DNA of 64,000 bases. Source: Erysipelothrix tonsillarum DSM 14972 (GTDB lineage: Bacteria > Bacillota_I > Bacilli_A > Erysipelotrichales > Erysipelotrichaceae). A program made the position numbers and the translations under genes. The notes beneath the pieces were generated by a model. The model was not told where the DNA came from, did not search any database, and was given only the letters and a program-made list of their open reading frames with translations. Below are positions 24,517-34,760 of the stretch, in pieces. Location of the stretch: NCBI RefSeq assembly GCF_000373785.1, contig NZ_KB892379.1, positions 326,566 through 390,565 of the forward strand, written 5' to 3'. How positions within the stretch are numbered: the first letter of the stretch is position 1; the number at the start of each line of letters is the position of its first letter.

Positions 24517-24580
24517 AACCCGTTATGAATGTCTAACTTTTTTTACAGAAAGTTGATGCGCACGAAACGGGGTTTTTTTG
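24517..24580 (+). promoter_or_regulatory. Leader hairpin with T-run before atpI (possible attenuator)
   Basis: AACCCGTT (24517-24524) can pair with AACGGGGTT (24566-24574) around an inner AACTTT/AAAGTT hairpin, and a T7 run follows directly. In the leader of the atp operon such a structure could end transcription early. Confidence 0.35.
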
Positions 24581-24597
24581 AGATTATGGAGGTGCTT

Positions 24598-24948
24598 ATG
24601 GCAAGGAAAGTGAAATTTGGTATGATTGCGATTGTGGCAATGGTACTGATGTTCTTTGATTGGCGAATGACTCTTGGTTGGCTCATTGGCTGGGCATGTC
24701 TTTTAACGCTAGGATTTTTCAGAGAAAAATTTTATGCGATTATTCTCGATGAAGATCAGTTTACGGTTGGGAAGTATGTACGGTACATCGTGTTTGTATT
24801 TTTAATTCTATGGTTACCATTATTACTCGCCTTTATGTTTCCTAATGCAATTAACCCGTATGCATTGGCGGCATCGTATTTGATTGATCGACTCATATTA
24901 TTTATGACCGGGTTATTTACAAAGGAGAATAAGCATGGTACAGAGTGA
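24598..24948 (+). CDS. ATP synthase-associated membrane protein (AtpI-like)
   Basis: 116 residues from ATG 24598, which has GGAGGT just upstream; the open frame to 24529 runs through the leader hairpin. Three or four hydrophobic helices. It occupies the place of atpI (subunit I), which helps c-ring assembly or ion supply, and is too divergent to be identified on sequence alone. It overlaps atpB by 14 bases, so translation is coupled. Confidence 0.7.
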   Translation: MARKVKFGMIAIVAMVLMFFDWRMTLGWLIGWACLLTLGFFREKFYAIILDEDQFTVGKYVRYIVFVFLILWLPLLLAFMFPNAINPYALAASYLIDRLILFMTGLFTKENKHGTE

Positions 24949-25609
24949 ACTCTATTCAGTCTTGATCTTAACAGTTGCTATCTCCGCCTTGTTTTATGTT
25001 ATTGGTACAAAGCTTAAAGGACTTACGCTTGAAGAACGCCCAAAAGGATTGGCGCTTAAAGCAGTACTTTATGTTCAAACCATAACGACGTTTACTGTGC
25101 AGAACATGGGTGAAAAACATGGAAAGCGCATGGCGGCGTACATTGGGAGTGTATTTATATACATTCTACTCGCAAATATGATGGGATTAACAGGCTTACA
25201 GGCACCAACAAGTAACTACAGTGTTACACTTGTTCTTGCTATTATTACGTTTGTACTCATCCAAATTGCAAAGATTGACGCGAATGGCGTTAAGGGATAT
25301 ATCAAAGGATTCTTTGAACCATTCTTCCCATTTGTTATTCCAAACTTTTTTGGTACAGTAGCACCATTAATCAGTTTGTCATTACGTTTATTTGGGAACG
25401 TATTATCGGGAACGGTCATTATGACATTACTTTATACCTTCACAGGATGGGTAAGTAGTTTTGTTCCAGTAATTGGTGGATTCAACTTTATGGGAGTTAT
25501 TGTAGCTCCAGTATTACATTTATATTTTGATTTGTTTTCTGCATTTTTGCAGGCATTTATATTTATTTCATTGACATCAATTTTAATTGCTGTCGAGTAT
25601 TCAGAATAA
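24935..25609 (+). CDS. atpB: ATP synthase Fo subunit a
   Basis: A 224-residue membrane subunit forming the ion half-channels facing the c-ring. The essential Arg lies in the conserved SLSLRLFGNVLSG motif, followed by the C-terminal helix pair ending in IFISLTSILIAVEYSE. It has about five helices and a normal length for a short bacterial a subunit. Confidence 0.95.
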   Translation: MVQSELYSVLILTVAISALFYVIGTKLKGLTLEERPKGLALKAVLYVQTITTFTVQNMGEKHGKRMAAYIGSVFIYILLANMMGLTGLQAPTSNYSVTLVLAIITFVLIQIAKIDANGVKGYIKGFFEPFFPFVIPNFFGTVAPLISLSLRLFGNVLSGTVIMTLLYTFTGWVSSFVPVIGGFNFMGVIVAPVLHLYFDLFSAFLQAFIFISLTSILIAVEYSE

Positions 25610-25621
25610 GGAGGATTTAAA

Positions 25622-25861
25622 ATGGATACAATTAGTGTTGGTAAAGGTTTAGTAGCGATTGCTGCTGCAATGGCGGTTATGACAGGTATTTTCTCAACAA
25701 TTGGACAAGGTTATGCTGCAGCTAAGGCTGTTGAAGCAGTAGGTAAAAACCCAGAAGCAGAAAGTAAAATCCGTGCGATGTTAATTCTTGGTGCTGGTAT
25801 TGCTGAAACAGCTGCTATCTACGGTATGTTAATTTCATTCTTGTTAATCTTTGTATTTTAA
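25622..25861 (+). CDS. atpE: ATP synthase Fo subunit c
   Basis: A 79-residue hairpin of two helices that oligomerises into the rotor ring. The loop has the GKNPEAE version of the RQP region. The carboxylate is Glu62 in helix 2 (GIAETAAIYG). Gln29 (IGQGYA), Thr63 and Tyr67 accompany it, which are the ligands found in Na+-binding c subunits. SD AGGAGG is strong, as expected for the most abundant subunit. Confidence 0.96.
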   Translation: MDTISVGKGLVAIAAAMAVMTGIFSTIGQGYAAAKAVEAVGKNPEAESKIRAMLILGAGIAETAAIYGMLISFLLIFVF

Positions 25862-25882
25862 TTAATCTATTAGGAGGGTTCT

Positions 25883-26395
25883 ATGACTATCGATATTGCA
25901 CAAAAGTTAATGCCTAATCTTTTGACTATGGCGGCTCAACTTGGTGCTACATTCGTAATATATTTGATGTACAAAAAATATTTACACGAACCTGTTCAAA
26001 AATACTTAGAAAAACGTTCGGAATTAATTGAGAGCGAAGTAAAAGAAGCAGAAGCACTTAAGTTAGAATCAAGTAAACTAAAAGAAGAACAACATCATGA
26101 GTATGTTGTTGCAATGGAGCGCCTGAAAAAAATTGAAGGTGACATGATGGCTGATGCCGAAGCAAAACGGAAAGAAATTATTGCGTCTGCTCAGGTGGAA
26201 ATTGACCGTCGTGAAGTAGCATTGCAAAAAGAATATGAATTAGAAAAGAAAAAACTCTATACAGAAGTTCAACAATACATGTTGGAAGTTGCAGTGGATG
26301 TAAACCGAAAAGTGCTGCAAGATGCTGCACTGGATAATGCGACGATGATGGATGATCTTGCAAAGGAAATGAATGCTTATGATTATAAGCACTAA
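25883..26395 (+). CDS. atpF: ATP synthase Fo subunit b
   Basis: A 170-residue peripheral stalk subunit: one N-terminal membrane helix (residues ~10-30) then a long charged coiled coil (~40-150). SD AGGAGG before ATG. It ends inside the start region of atpH. Confidence 0.95.
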   Translation: MTIDIAQKLMPNLLTMAAQLGATFVIYLMYKKYLHEPVQKYLEKRSELIESEVKEAEALKLESSKLKEEQHHEYVVAMERLKKIEGDMMADAEAKRKEIIASAQVEIDRREVALQKEYELEKKKLYTEVQQYMLEVAVDVNRKVLQDAALDNATMMDDLAKEMNAYDYKH

Positions 26396-26912
26396 AGTCT
26401 ACGCAGAGGCACTTTATCAAGTTGGGGTTGAAGCAAGAAAACCCCTTGAGTTCTATGAGGCGTTAAAAACTTTTCAAGAGTTTCTAGCGGATCAAGAATT
26501 TTATCGCATTATGGTTGCAACATTCTTAGATCAAGAAACATTGGAACCTGTATGGAATGAATTGGGAAAAACTTTCCCACAGGAAGTTGTAAAGTTTTTA
26601 AGTATTATTCAAGATGCAAATCTGATGAGTGATTTTCACCGGATTGTACGCGAATATCGCGATTACCTTGAAGAAGGAAAGCATCTGAATGTGGTAGAAG
26701 TAACAAGTCCTGATGTTTTAAGTGAGAACGAAAAAGATCAGCTCATGTCAAATTTAAAAGCAAGATATGCGGGTTTGTTTGAAATCGTCTATAACGTAGA
26801 CGCTTCACTAATCAACGGTCTTGTGGTTCGTGTCAACCATGATATTTATGACACAAGTATTAAAAGTAAGTTAGATCGAATCTTAAACCAGGGAGGATTA
26901 GAAAATGAGTAA
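26373..26912 (+). CDS. atpH: ATP synthase F1 subunit delta
   Basis: A 179-residue OSCP/delta subunit joining the b stalk to the alpha subunits. The N-terminal [13 protein letters not shown] and the C-terminal [25 protein letters not shown] motif are diagnostic. It overlaps atpF by 23 bases. ATG at 26373 is best spaced from AAAGGA, but ATG at 26379 is possible. Confidence 0.94.
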   Translation: MLMIISTKVYAEALYQVGVEARKPLEFYEALKTFQEFLADQEFYRIMVATFLDQETLEPVWNELGKTFPQEVVKFLSIIQDANLMSDFHRIVREYRDYLEEGKHLNVVEVTSPDVLSENEKDQLMSNLKARYAGLFEIVYNVDASLINGLVVRVNHDIYDTSIKSKLDRILNQGGLENE

Positions 26913-28425
26913 CCAAACTGAAAACATCCTACAGATGTTAAAGGAAAAAATAAGTACAATCGAATTTGATGATGCCAATGTTGATGTTGGTAAGGTATTC
27001 AAAGTCGGTGATGGTATCGCCTTTGTACGTGGTTTAGATCAAGTTCTATCTGGTGAGATGCTTCGTTTCAATGATGAAGTTTATGGCTTAGCTTTAAACT
27101 TAGAAGAAAACCAAGTAGGGGTTGTACTTTTAGGAAATGATAAACTCGTTAAAGAAGGGGATGTCGTTTACCGTACAAACCATATTATTGAAGTTGGAGT
27201 CGGAGATGCGCTCTTAGGACGTGTCGTAAATGCTTTAGGTCAACCGATTGATGGTCAAGGACCAATCGAAACGGTTGATGTACGTCCAATTGAACGTGTA
27301 GCACCGGGTGTTATGACACGTAAGTCCGTTCATGAACCACTTCATACAGGGATTAAAGTTGTTGATTCAATGATTCCTATTGGTAAAGGTCAACGTGAGT
27401 TAATTATCGGAGACCGCCAAACGGGTAAAACAAGCATTGCTTTAAATGCGATTTTGAATCAAAAGGGTCAAGATGTAAAATGTATCTACGTTGCAATTGG
27501 TCAAAAAGCTTCGACTGTTGCGATGGTCGTTGAGAAACTTAAAGAACACGATGCATTGGATTATACTGTGGTTGTATCCAGTACCGCGAGCGAATTGGCA
27601 CCGCTTCAATATCTTGCACCTTATACAGGGTGTGCGATTGGAGAACACTGGATGGACAATGGTGAAGATGTTCTAATCGTTTATGATGACTTATCAAAAC
27701 ATGCTGTTGCTTACCGTACCATTTCACTTCTTTTAAGAAGACCAGCAGGACGTGAAGCGTATCCTGGAGATGTTTTCTATCTTCATTCACGCTTACTTGA
27801 GCGCTCTGCAAAACTGAATGAAAATTATGGTGGTGGATCGATGACTGCGTTACCAATCATTGAAACACAAGCTGGAGATATCTCAGCATATATTCCGACC
27901 AATGTTATTTCAATTACAGACGGTCAATTATTCTTAAACTTAGATTCATTTAACAGTGGTGTTCGACCTGCGGTTGATAGTGGTATGTCAGTATCCCGTG
28001 TTGGTTCAGCAGCGCAAACAAAGGCAATGAAACATGTGGCATCATCGCTAAAATTAGAACTTGCAACGTATCACGAATTATTGAGTTTTGCTCAATTTAG
28101 TTCCGATATTGATGAAGCAACACAAAAAACAATTGATCATGGTCGTCGCTTAACAGAACTCTTAAAACAAGGGGCCTTAACCAAGACACCTCATGAGTTG
28201 ATGATTATTAGTATGTTCTTAAACAAATACGGGTATCTTGATCAATTAGAAGTAAAAGAAGTCTTACCATTTGAAAAGCACCTTCACAATCGTTTTCTAC
28301 AAACCCATACGGATGTATTAGAACGAATTAAAAAAGACTATGTGCTTGATGATGCGTTAATTCAAGATTTAAAAACAGTTATTGATGAAGAGATAAGCGA
28401 CTTTAAGGCGGCACATCATGCCTAA
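26905..28425 (+). CDS. atpA: ATP synthase F1 subunit alpha
   Basis: A 506-residue non-catalytic nucleotide-binding subunit. P-loop GDRQTGKTS lies in the central domain; the signature [17 protein letters not shown] is present. Length is normal. It starts within the last codons of atpH. Confidence 0.98.
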   Translation: MSNQTENILQMLKEKISTIEFDDANVDVGKVFKVGDGIAFVRGLDQVLSGEMLRFNDEVYGLALNLEENQVGVVLLGNDKLVKEGDVVYRTNHIIEVGVGDALLGRVVNALGQPIDGQGPIETVDVRPIERVAPGVMTRKSVHEPLHTGIKVVDSMIPIGKGQRELIIGDRQTGKTSIALNAILNQKGQDVKCIYVAIGQKASTVAMVVEKLKEHDALDYTVVVSSTASELAPLQYLAPYTGCAIGEHWMDNGEDVLIVYDDLSKHAVAYRTISLLLRRPAGREAYPGDVFYLHSRLLERSAKLNENYGGGSMTALPIIETQAGDISAYIPTNVISITDGQLFLNLDSFNSGVRPAVDSGMSVSRVGSAAQTKAMKHVASSLKLELATYHELLSFAQFSSDIDEATQKTIDHGRRLTELLKQGALTKTPHELMIISMFLNKYGYLDQLEVKEVLPFEKHLHNRFLQTHTDVLERIKKDYVLDDALIQDLKTVIDEEISDFKAAHHA

Positions 28426-29200
28426 TACTTCGGGTATAAAAAAACGCATTAAATCCATCTCTTCAACTCAAAAAATCACAAAGGCCATGAAGCTTGTTTC
28501 GTTGAGTAAACTCCAACGGTATCGTGACCAAATGAGTGAGTTCAAAGATTATTACGAGGCTGTGACGCAAGTATCCGATCAATTTATACATTTTGATGAA
28601 GCGACCATCGGTGACATGCCTCGCATCTATCTCGTCGTGATGCCAGACTTGGGATTGTGCTCTGCATATACCCAAGGGCTTGCTCGCCGTCTCTTGGAAG
28701 TTTATAAACAGGATGATCTTGTAATCAGCTTAGGAACGCAAGCATACGAGTTTTTAGAAACACGTGATGTTAAGATCATTAATGCAGAAACATCAAGTGA
28801 ACGGATTGAACTCCTCGACATTATTAAAATGATTGAGCCTTATGTAGCGACTCATCAAATCGTTGCCATTATACCTGAGTATGAAAGTGCGATGACCCTT
28901 GATTTTAATCTTCATATATTGAATACAAAAGCAAGTGATCGTCGCGATGATGTTATCTATGAACCGAGCTTCGAAGAAGCATCTGAGATGATGATTAAGC
29001 AGTCGCTTATGAGTTTAGTTAAATATACTTATCTCACATCAAAGGTTAGTGAGCATACAACACGTCGTATTGCTATGGAAAAAGCAACCGATAGTGCTCA
29101 AGACATGATTGATGATCTTGGCCGCAAATATAATCGTGTGCGTCAAGAAGCAATCACACAAGAAATATCAGAAATTGTTTCTGGAATGGAGGTTTCTTAG
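28418..29200 (+). CDS. atpG: ATP synthase F1 subunit gamma (divergent)
   Basis: The 260-residue central shaft. The N-terminal coiled coil starts with [26 protein letters not shown], and the C-terminal helix ([34 protein letters not shown]) matches the family. The middle part is shorter and more divergent than usual: total length is ~25 residues below the common 285, and the SDRGLCGG-type motif appears as [10 protein letters not shown]. It overlaps atpA by 8 bases. Confidence 0.94.
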   Translation: MPNTSGIKKRIKSISSTQKITKAMKLVSLSKLQRYRDQMSEFKDYYEAVTQVSDQFIHFDEATIGDMPRIYLVVMPDLGLCSAYTQGLARRLLEVYKQDDLVISLGTQAYEFLETRDVKIINAETSSERIELLDIIKMIEPYVATHQIVAIIPEYESAMTLDFNLHILNTKASDRRDDVIYEPSFEEASEMMIKQSLMSLVKYTYLTSKVSEHTTRRIAMEKATDSAQDMIDDLGRKYNRVRQEAITQEISEIVSGMEVS

Positions 29201-30985
<1,785 letters not shown>

Positions 30986-30989
<4 letters not shown>

Positions 30990-32326
30990 AACGTAAATTT
31001 AAAAAACTTACAATTCCTCAATATATAGCACTTGGATTCGCACTAACGATTTTTGTTGGTGCGACCTTGTTGTCTTTACCAATATCAAGTCAAAGTGGTC
31101 ATGCTACGAATTTTCTTGATGCATTATTTACAGCGACTTCGGCGGTATGTGTGACAGGTCAAGTTACATTAAATACGGCAGAACATTGGAACTATTTTGG
31201 AAAAACGGTAATCATTACGCTAATTGAAATCGGTGGACTGGGGTTCATGTCAATTATTGTGATGTTTTTTGTCTTTTTAGGAAAGCGTTTAAACTTGCGC
31301 CAGCGTTTAATTGTACGTGAGGCAATTAATACCGATAGTCTATCAGATGCTCAGTTTCTGATTCGATATATCATTCGGTTCTCATTGACAATTCAAGCAA
31401 TTGGAGCAGGACTTTTAGCGATTGATTTTATTCCGAGATTCGGATTATGGAAGGGTCTTTATTTTTCGTTCTTTCATAGCATATCTGCATTCTGTAATGC
31501 AGGATTTGACCTCTTTGGGAACAGTTTAGAAGGCTTTACTCAAAATCCTCTCGTAATTCTAACAATTGGTGGATTAATAGTCGTGGGTGGCTTAGGGTTT
31601 ATCGTATGGCGTGATGTGTTATCATACCGTCGAAATCGTAAATTACTTATGCATACCAAGATTACACTGATTACAACACTTTCAATATTAGGAATAAGTT
31701 TCATCCTATTTTGGTTAAGTGAAAGTCGCAATGGAACTTTTGCGGATTTACCGTTCCACTTGCAACTCATTAATTATTTGTTTATGGCGATTACGCCGCG
31801 TACGGCAGGATATGCGAATGTTAACTACGCTACGGTTTCGTCAATGGGTATTTTTGTTACAATTCTCTTAATGTTTATTGGTGCCTCATCCGGATCAACG
31901 GGTGGTGGTGTAAAAGTTACAACGGTCGCGACAATTATTCTCTTTGTTCGCTCCAAGTTAAGGGATGAACAAACACATTTTAAGAATCGCTCCATCTCTC
32001 ACGAAAAAGTAGAGAAGGCGCTCTTAATTGTATTTGCTGGGATTATTATGGTTTTACTTGCTTCACTCATATTGTTGATTACAGAAACAATTCCGGAACG
32101 CTATGGAATCGAATATGTACTTGTTGAAGTATTTTCGTGTTTTGGTACTGTAGGTCTTACAATGGGATTGACCCCAAACTTAACGGTGATTGGTAAAATT
32201 GTATTAATCGTATTAATGTTTGCCGGACGTATTGGATTATTAACATTCTTCCTCTCGTTTGGTGGCCGTGCAGAAAAGAAAGAACCATTAATTCGTTACC
32301 CTGAAGGTAATGTATTAATTGGATAA
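30986..32326 (+). CDS. ktrB: Potassium uptake membrane subunit KtrB/TrkH family
   Basis: A 446-residue K+ transporter with four pore-loop repeats. The filter regions are visible as SAVCVTGQV, SAFCNAGFD, TPRTAGYANV and FGTVGLTMG. The KtrB-type length and the following KtrA gene favour Ktr over TrkH. Ktr systems are often Na+ dependent. ATGA overlap with atpC makes it the tenth gene of the operon. Confidence 0.94.
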
Positions 32327-32338
32327 AGGAGCGAAATA

Positions 32339-33013
32339 ATGACAAATAAAACTGTTGCTATCCTAGGGCTTGGATTATTTGGAGCATCTATTGCGAAAAC
32401 GTTAGCGCGTCACAAGGTTGATGTTATCGCGATGGATTCAAAAATGGAACGTGTTGAAGAAGTAGCGAATTTAGTTGAACATGCAGTACAAGCTGATTTC
32501 ACCAAACTTGAACAACTTGAAGCAGCGGATGTTGCGAATGCTGATATCGCAATTATTGCTTCTGGTGAACGCTTAGAATCAACGATACTTGGTGTATTAA
32601 ACCTCAAAAAACTGGGCTGTAAGCATGTTATCGTGAAAACTAAAAATATGGACTACTACGAAGTACTTAAAAAAGTAGGGGCTGACCGTGTTGTTTTACC
32701 TGAAGTGGAAATGGGTAAACGCCTCGCTAATGAAATTGCAAAACACAGTGTAATCGATGCCTTAAAAATTGATGATCGTTACAATATTGTAGAAATACAT
32801 GCGCTCTCATCATGGTATGGAAAAAGCATTAACGACTTAAATCTTCGTCAAGACTATGGATTCAATATTCTTGGTATGAAGTGTGACAACAATCAAGAAT
32901 TTCAAATTCTTGTGAGTCCAGAATATAAAGTTCGTGAAGGAGACTTATTCTTCGTTCTTGTTGAAGAAAAAGACTTACAGCGTTTTAATGAACTTGAAGA
33001 TCGCAACGAATAA
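32339..33013 (+). CDS. ktrA: Potassium uptake regulatory subunit KtrA
   Basis: A 224-residue cytoplasmic RCK protein. The N-terminal Rossmann motif GLGLFGASIAKTL begins the RCK_N domain (~1-130), which binds nucleotides. The C-terminal TrkA_C domain (~140-220) includes NDLNLRQDYGFNILGM. It gates KtrB. SD AAAGGAG; a very strong terminator follows. Confidence 0.95.
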   Translation: MTNKTVAILGLGLFGASIAKTLARHKVDVIAMDSKMERVEEVANLVEHAVQADFTKLEQLEAADVANADIAIIASGERLESTILGVLNLKKLGCKHVIVKTKNMDYYEVLKKVGADRVVLPEVEMGKRLANEIAKHSVIDALKIDDRYNIVEIHALSSWYGKSINDLNLRQDYGFNILGMKCDNNQEFQILVSPEYKVREGDLFFVLVEEKDLQRFNELEDRNE

Positions 33014-33049
33014 TAAAAAGCCAATCTAATTTTAGATTGGCTTTTTATT
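33012..33049. terminator. Terminator of the atp-ktr operon
   Basis: Perfect 18-bp stem, AATAAAAAGCCAATCTAA with its complement, 2-base loop, beginning at the ktrA stop. Confidence 0.95.
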
Positions 33050-33064
33050 AAGCACATTGCTTTA

Positions 33065-33090
33065 CTATTATACCGGAGGGGGTATAATAG
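33065..33090. promoter_or_regulatory. CstR/CsoR-type operator 1, over the trxA promoter
   Basis: CTATTATACC-N6-GGTATAATAG, a perfect 10-6-10 palindrome with a G-rich centre, as in CsoR/CstR operators. The TATAAT within the right half (33083-33088) can serve as -10 box for trxA, so binding would block the promoter. The same half-sites recur at 34604-34629. Confidence 0.85.
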
Positions 33091-33129
33091 AGTCATAAGG
33101 TAAAGAAACCAAAAAGGAGTGTAAACAAG

Positions 33130-33441
33130 ATGACATTACATATCACAGACAAAGATTTTAAAGAACAAACAGCAGAAGGACTCGTATTTGTAGATTTCTT
33201 CGCAGAATGGTGTGGACCATGTAAGATGCTCGCACCCGTTATTGATGAGTTAGCTGAAAAATATGAAGGTAAAATTAAAGTTGCTAAATTGGACATTGAT
33301 GAAAACCGCAAAACAGCGACAGATTTCAATGTAATGAGTATTCCAACAATGATTCTTTTCAAAGATGGGGAACCAGTTGAAAAGATTAGTGGATTCCAAC
33401 CAAAACAAGCGCTTGAAAAGTACTTAGATAGCAAAATTTAA
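33130..33441 (+). CDS. trxA: Thioredoxin
   Basis: A 103-residue thioredoxin with WCGPCK (Cys28, Cys31) and cis-Pro in SIPTMILF. It reduces disulfides and can also reduce protein persulfides. Position behind a CstR-like operator suggests this copy belongs to the sulfur-stress response rather than being the housekeeping thioredoxin (inference). AAGGAG is 8 bases upstream. Confidence 0.96.
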   Translation: MTLHITDKDFKEQTAEGLVFVDFFAEWCGPCKMLAPVIDELAEKYEGKIKVAKLDIDENRKTATDFNVMSIPTMILFKDGEPVEKISGFQPKQALEKYLDSKI

Positions 33442-33454
33442 GTATCATGGTGTG

Positions 33455-33489
33455 ATATAATGTGGTGGAAACCACATTATATTTTTTTT
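33455..33489 (+). terminator. Hairpin between trxA and the rhodanese gene
   Basis: Perfect 12-bp ATATAATGTGGT/ACCACATTATAT with GGAA tetraloop and T7: a good intrinsic terminator inside the unit. Its left arm contains TATAAT, so a weak internal promoter is possible. Confidence 0.85.
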
Positions 33490-33504
33490 AGGAAGGGTAA
33501 TACT

Positions 33505-33807
33505 ATGTTTAAAACAATTATGACACCCGAATTAGAATCACAACTGAATAAAAAAACGAAGTTAAATATCATTGATGTACGTGATGCATGGGAATTTGAA
33601 AGCGGCCATATTGATGGGGCTGTTAATATTCCGTTAGGACAGCTTGAAGCGAATTATTCAATACTCCCTAAAGATGCAGTTTATTACATTATCTGTTTAA
33701 CTGGACATCGATCGGATGAGGCTGCAGGGTTTCTTTCCGCGCAAGGGTATAACGTTGTGAATGTAATGGGTGGTATGTCGATTTATAAGGGAGCGATGTC
33801 TCGATGA
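33505..33807 (+). CDS. Single-domain rhodanese (sulfurtransferase)
   Basis: A 100-residue rhodanese with catalytic Cys64 in the active loop CLTGHRS, and the CH2A-like IIDVRDAWEFESGHIDGAVNIP at the N-terminus. It transfers sulfane sulfur via a Cys persulfide. ATG at 33505 with GGAAGGG; the upstream in-frame GTG-type extension lies in the terminator. ATGA overlap with the regulator gene. Confidence 0.93.
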   Translation: MFKTIMTPELESQLNKKTKLNIIDVRDAWEFESGHIDGAVNIPLGQLEANYSILPKDAVYYIICLTGHRSDEAAGFLSAQGYNVVNVMGGMSIYKGAMSR

Positions 33808-34052
33808 CATGTGAGAAACAATTAGTCAATCGTTTAAAACGCGCTGAAGGGCAAATTCGTGGCGTAACACGTATGCTTGAAGAAGGCGAGAGTTGTCAGG
33901 ATGTTTTAGTTCAACTGACTGCTGTGCGATCAAGTGTTGATCGAATTATTAAATTGATTGCAGTAGATAATTTATTGGATTGTGTTGATGAATCTGGACG
34001 CGATCACGAAGCAGTTCAGGAAGCCATTAATTTAATCGTTAAATCACGTTAG
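33804..34052 (+). CDS. CsoR/CstR family repressor, probable persulfide sensor
   Basis: An 82-residue all-helical DUF156 protein. Copper sensors of the family use Cys-His-Cys ligands. Here the two cysteines are at 31 and 60, but the His position is Asn56 (VDNLLDC), which is the CstR pattern of sulfide/persulfide sensors with cysteines at the same numbers. Coupled to a rhodanese and thioredoxin and next to two matching operators, it most likely represses this module until Cys31-Cys60 are bridged by polysulfide. A DNA-contact region with LVNRLKRAEGQIRGV is intact. Confidence 0.88.
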   Translation: MTCEKQLVNRLKRAEGQIRGVTRMLEEGESCQDVLVQLTAVRSSVDRIIKLIAVDNLLDCVDESGRDHEAVQEAINLIVKSR

Positions 34053-34074
34053 AACAGGCAACTGTTCTTTTTTT
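34051..34074 (+). terminator. Terminator after the CstR-like gene
   Basis: AGAACAG/CTGTTCT with GCAA loop and T7; overlaps the stop codon. A facing hairpin AAAGCACC/GGTGCTTT (34085-34110) serves the minus-strand gene, with a weaker T-run. Confidence 0.88.
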
Positions 34075-34092
34075 ATGCAAATTAAAAGCACC

Positions 34093-34578
34093 TTATGCAG
34101 TAGGTGCTTTAATTTTACATGTTGTATTATTGATTTCATAACGTGTCCAACCTAAGCCAAGAAGGATTAGTACTAAAGAAAGTAGTTTATACGGTAGGCC
34201 GGCAAGAGGAAGTGCGATTACAGAGAATGCGATTCCTATATTTGCGAAGAAAGCAATAACACAAGGTGTACATCCATAAGTGAGGATTCCGAAGATAATT
34301 GATACAAAGCTGAGATTTGCACCCTTACTCTCGATCCCCTTGAGATCCACCATTATCGTATTCAGAACCATTAGCAGCCCACTGAGTAGGGCCATTAAAA
34401 GATTCAAGCATACGTTGATAATAACGAGATAGATACCGAATTCAAGCACCATATCACGATAGCTCAGATTGAACGAATCAATCAACGTATAGATTCCAAA
34501 AAAGAAAATTGTAAATAGCGTCCATTGAATTAACGTTCGCGGAGCTTTTAGTTTTTGTAATGCTTCATTAAACATCAT
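34093..34578 (-). CDS. Membrane protein with CxxC motif in the CstR-like regulon
   Basis: A 161-residue integral membrane protein with four or five helices, not recognised. A Cys pair lies in YGCTPCVIAF (Cys103, Cys106), probably at a helix border, and a third Cys (154) is close to the C-terminus. Its promoter (TATAAT on the minus strand at 34606-34611) lies inside operator 2, arranged just like operator 1 over the trxA promoter, so it should share regulation. A role in moving or processing reactive sulfur is a reasonable guess, not a fact. SD GAGGTGG; two adjacent ATG codons. Confidence 0.8.
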   Translation of the reverse strand: MMFNEALQKLKAPRTLIQWTLFTIFFFGIYTLIDSFNLSYRDMVLEFGIYLVIINVCLNLLMALLSGLLMVLNTIMVDLKGIESKGANLSFVSIIFGILTYGCTPCVIAFFANIGIAFSVIALPLAGLPYKLLSLVLILLGLGWTRYEINNTTCKIKAPTA

Positions 34579-34603
34579 TGTTCCACCTCAAATTATTATA
34601 ATA

Positions 34604-34629
34604 CTATTATACCGTTGGGGGTATAATAG
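34604..34629. promoter_or_regulatory. CstR/CsoR-type operator 2, over the minus-strand membrane gene promoter
   Basis: CTATTATACC-N6-GGTATAATAG with spacer GTTGGG: half-sites identical to operator 1. Flanking CTTTAC is also shared in the same relation to the palindrome, so the two promoters look duplicated. Confidence 0.85.
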
Positions 34630-34684
34630 TAAAGCGATATGCTTATATGAATCCTATGGAAATTTCGAAAGAGGTAAATTTTAT

Positions 34685-34713
34685 TTGACATCATCATCAT
34701 GCGGTGGTATCTT
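34685..34713 (+). promoter_or_regulatory. Promoter of the beta-galactosidase-domain gene
   Basis: -35 TTGACA (34685-34690), 17-base spacer, -10 TATCTT (34708-34713). Confidence 0.6.
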
Positions 34714-34760
34714 TTTAGAAAGCGCATTCATACGAATGAATATTTTTAGGAGGCGAAGTC

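Noticed and set aside
24529..24597. Longer N-terminus of the AtpI-like protein
   Set aside because: It runs through the T-rich leader hairpin; GGAGGT before ATG 24598 gives a better start.
27539..27856. Antisense frames inside atpA, atpD and other long genes
   Set aside because: They are shadows of strongly coding regions, without ribosome sites.
33065..33090. Operator 1 as a terminator of ktrA
   Set aside because: The palindrome has no T-run; a separate perfect terminator already closes ktrA, and the half-sites recur at 34604.
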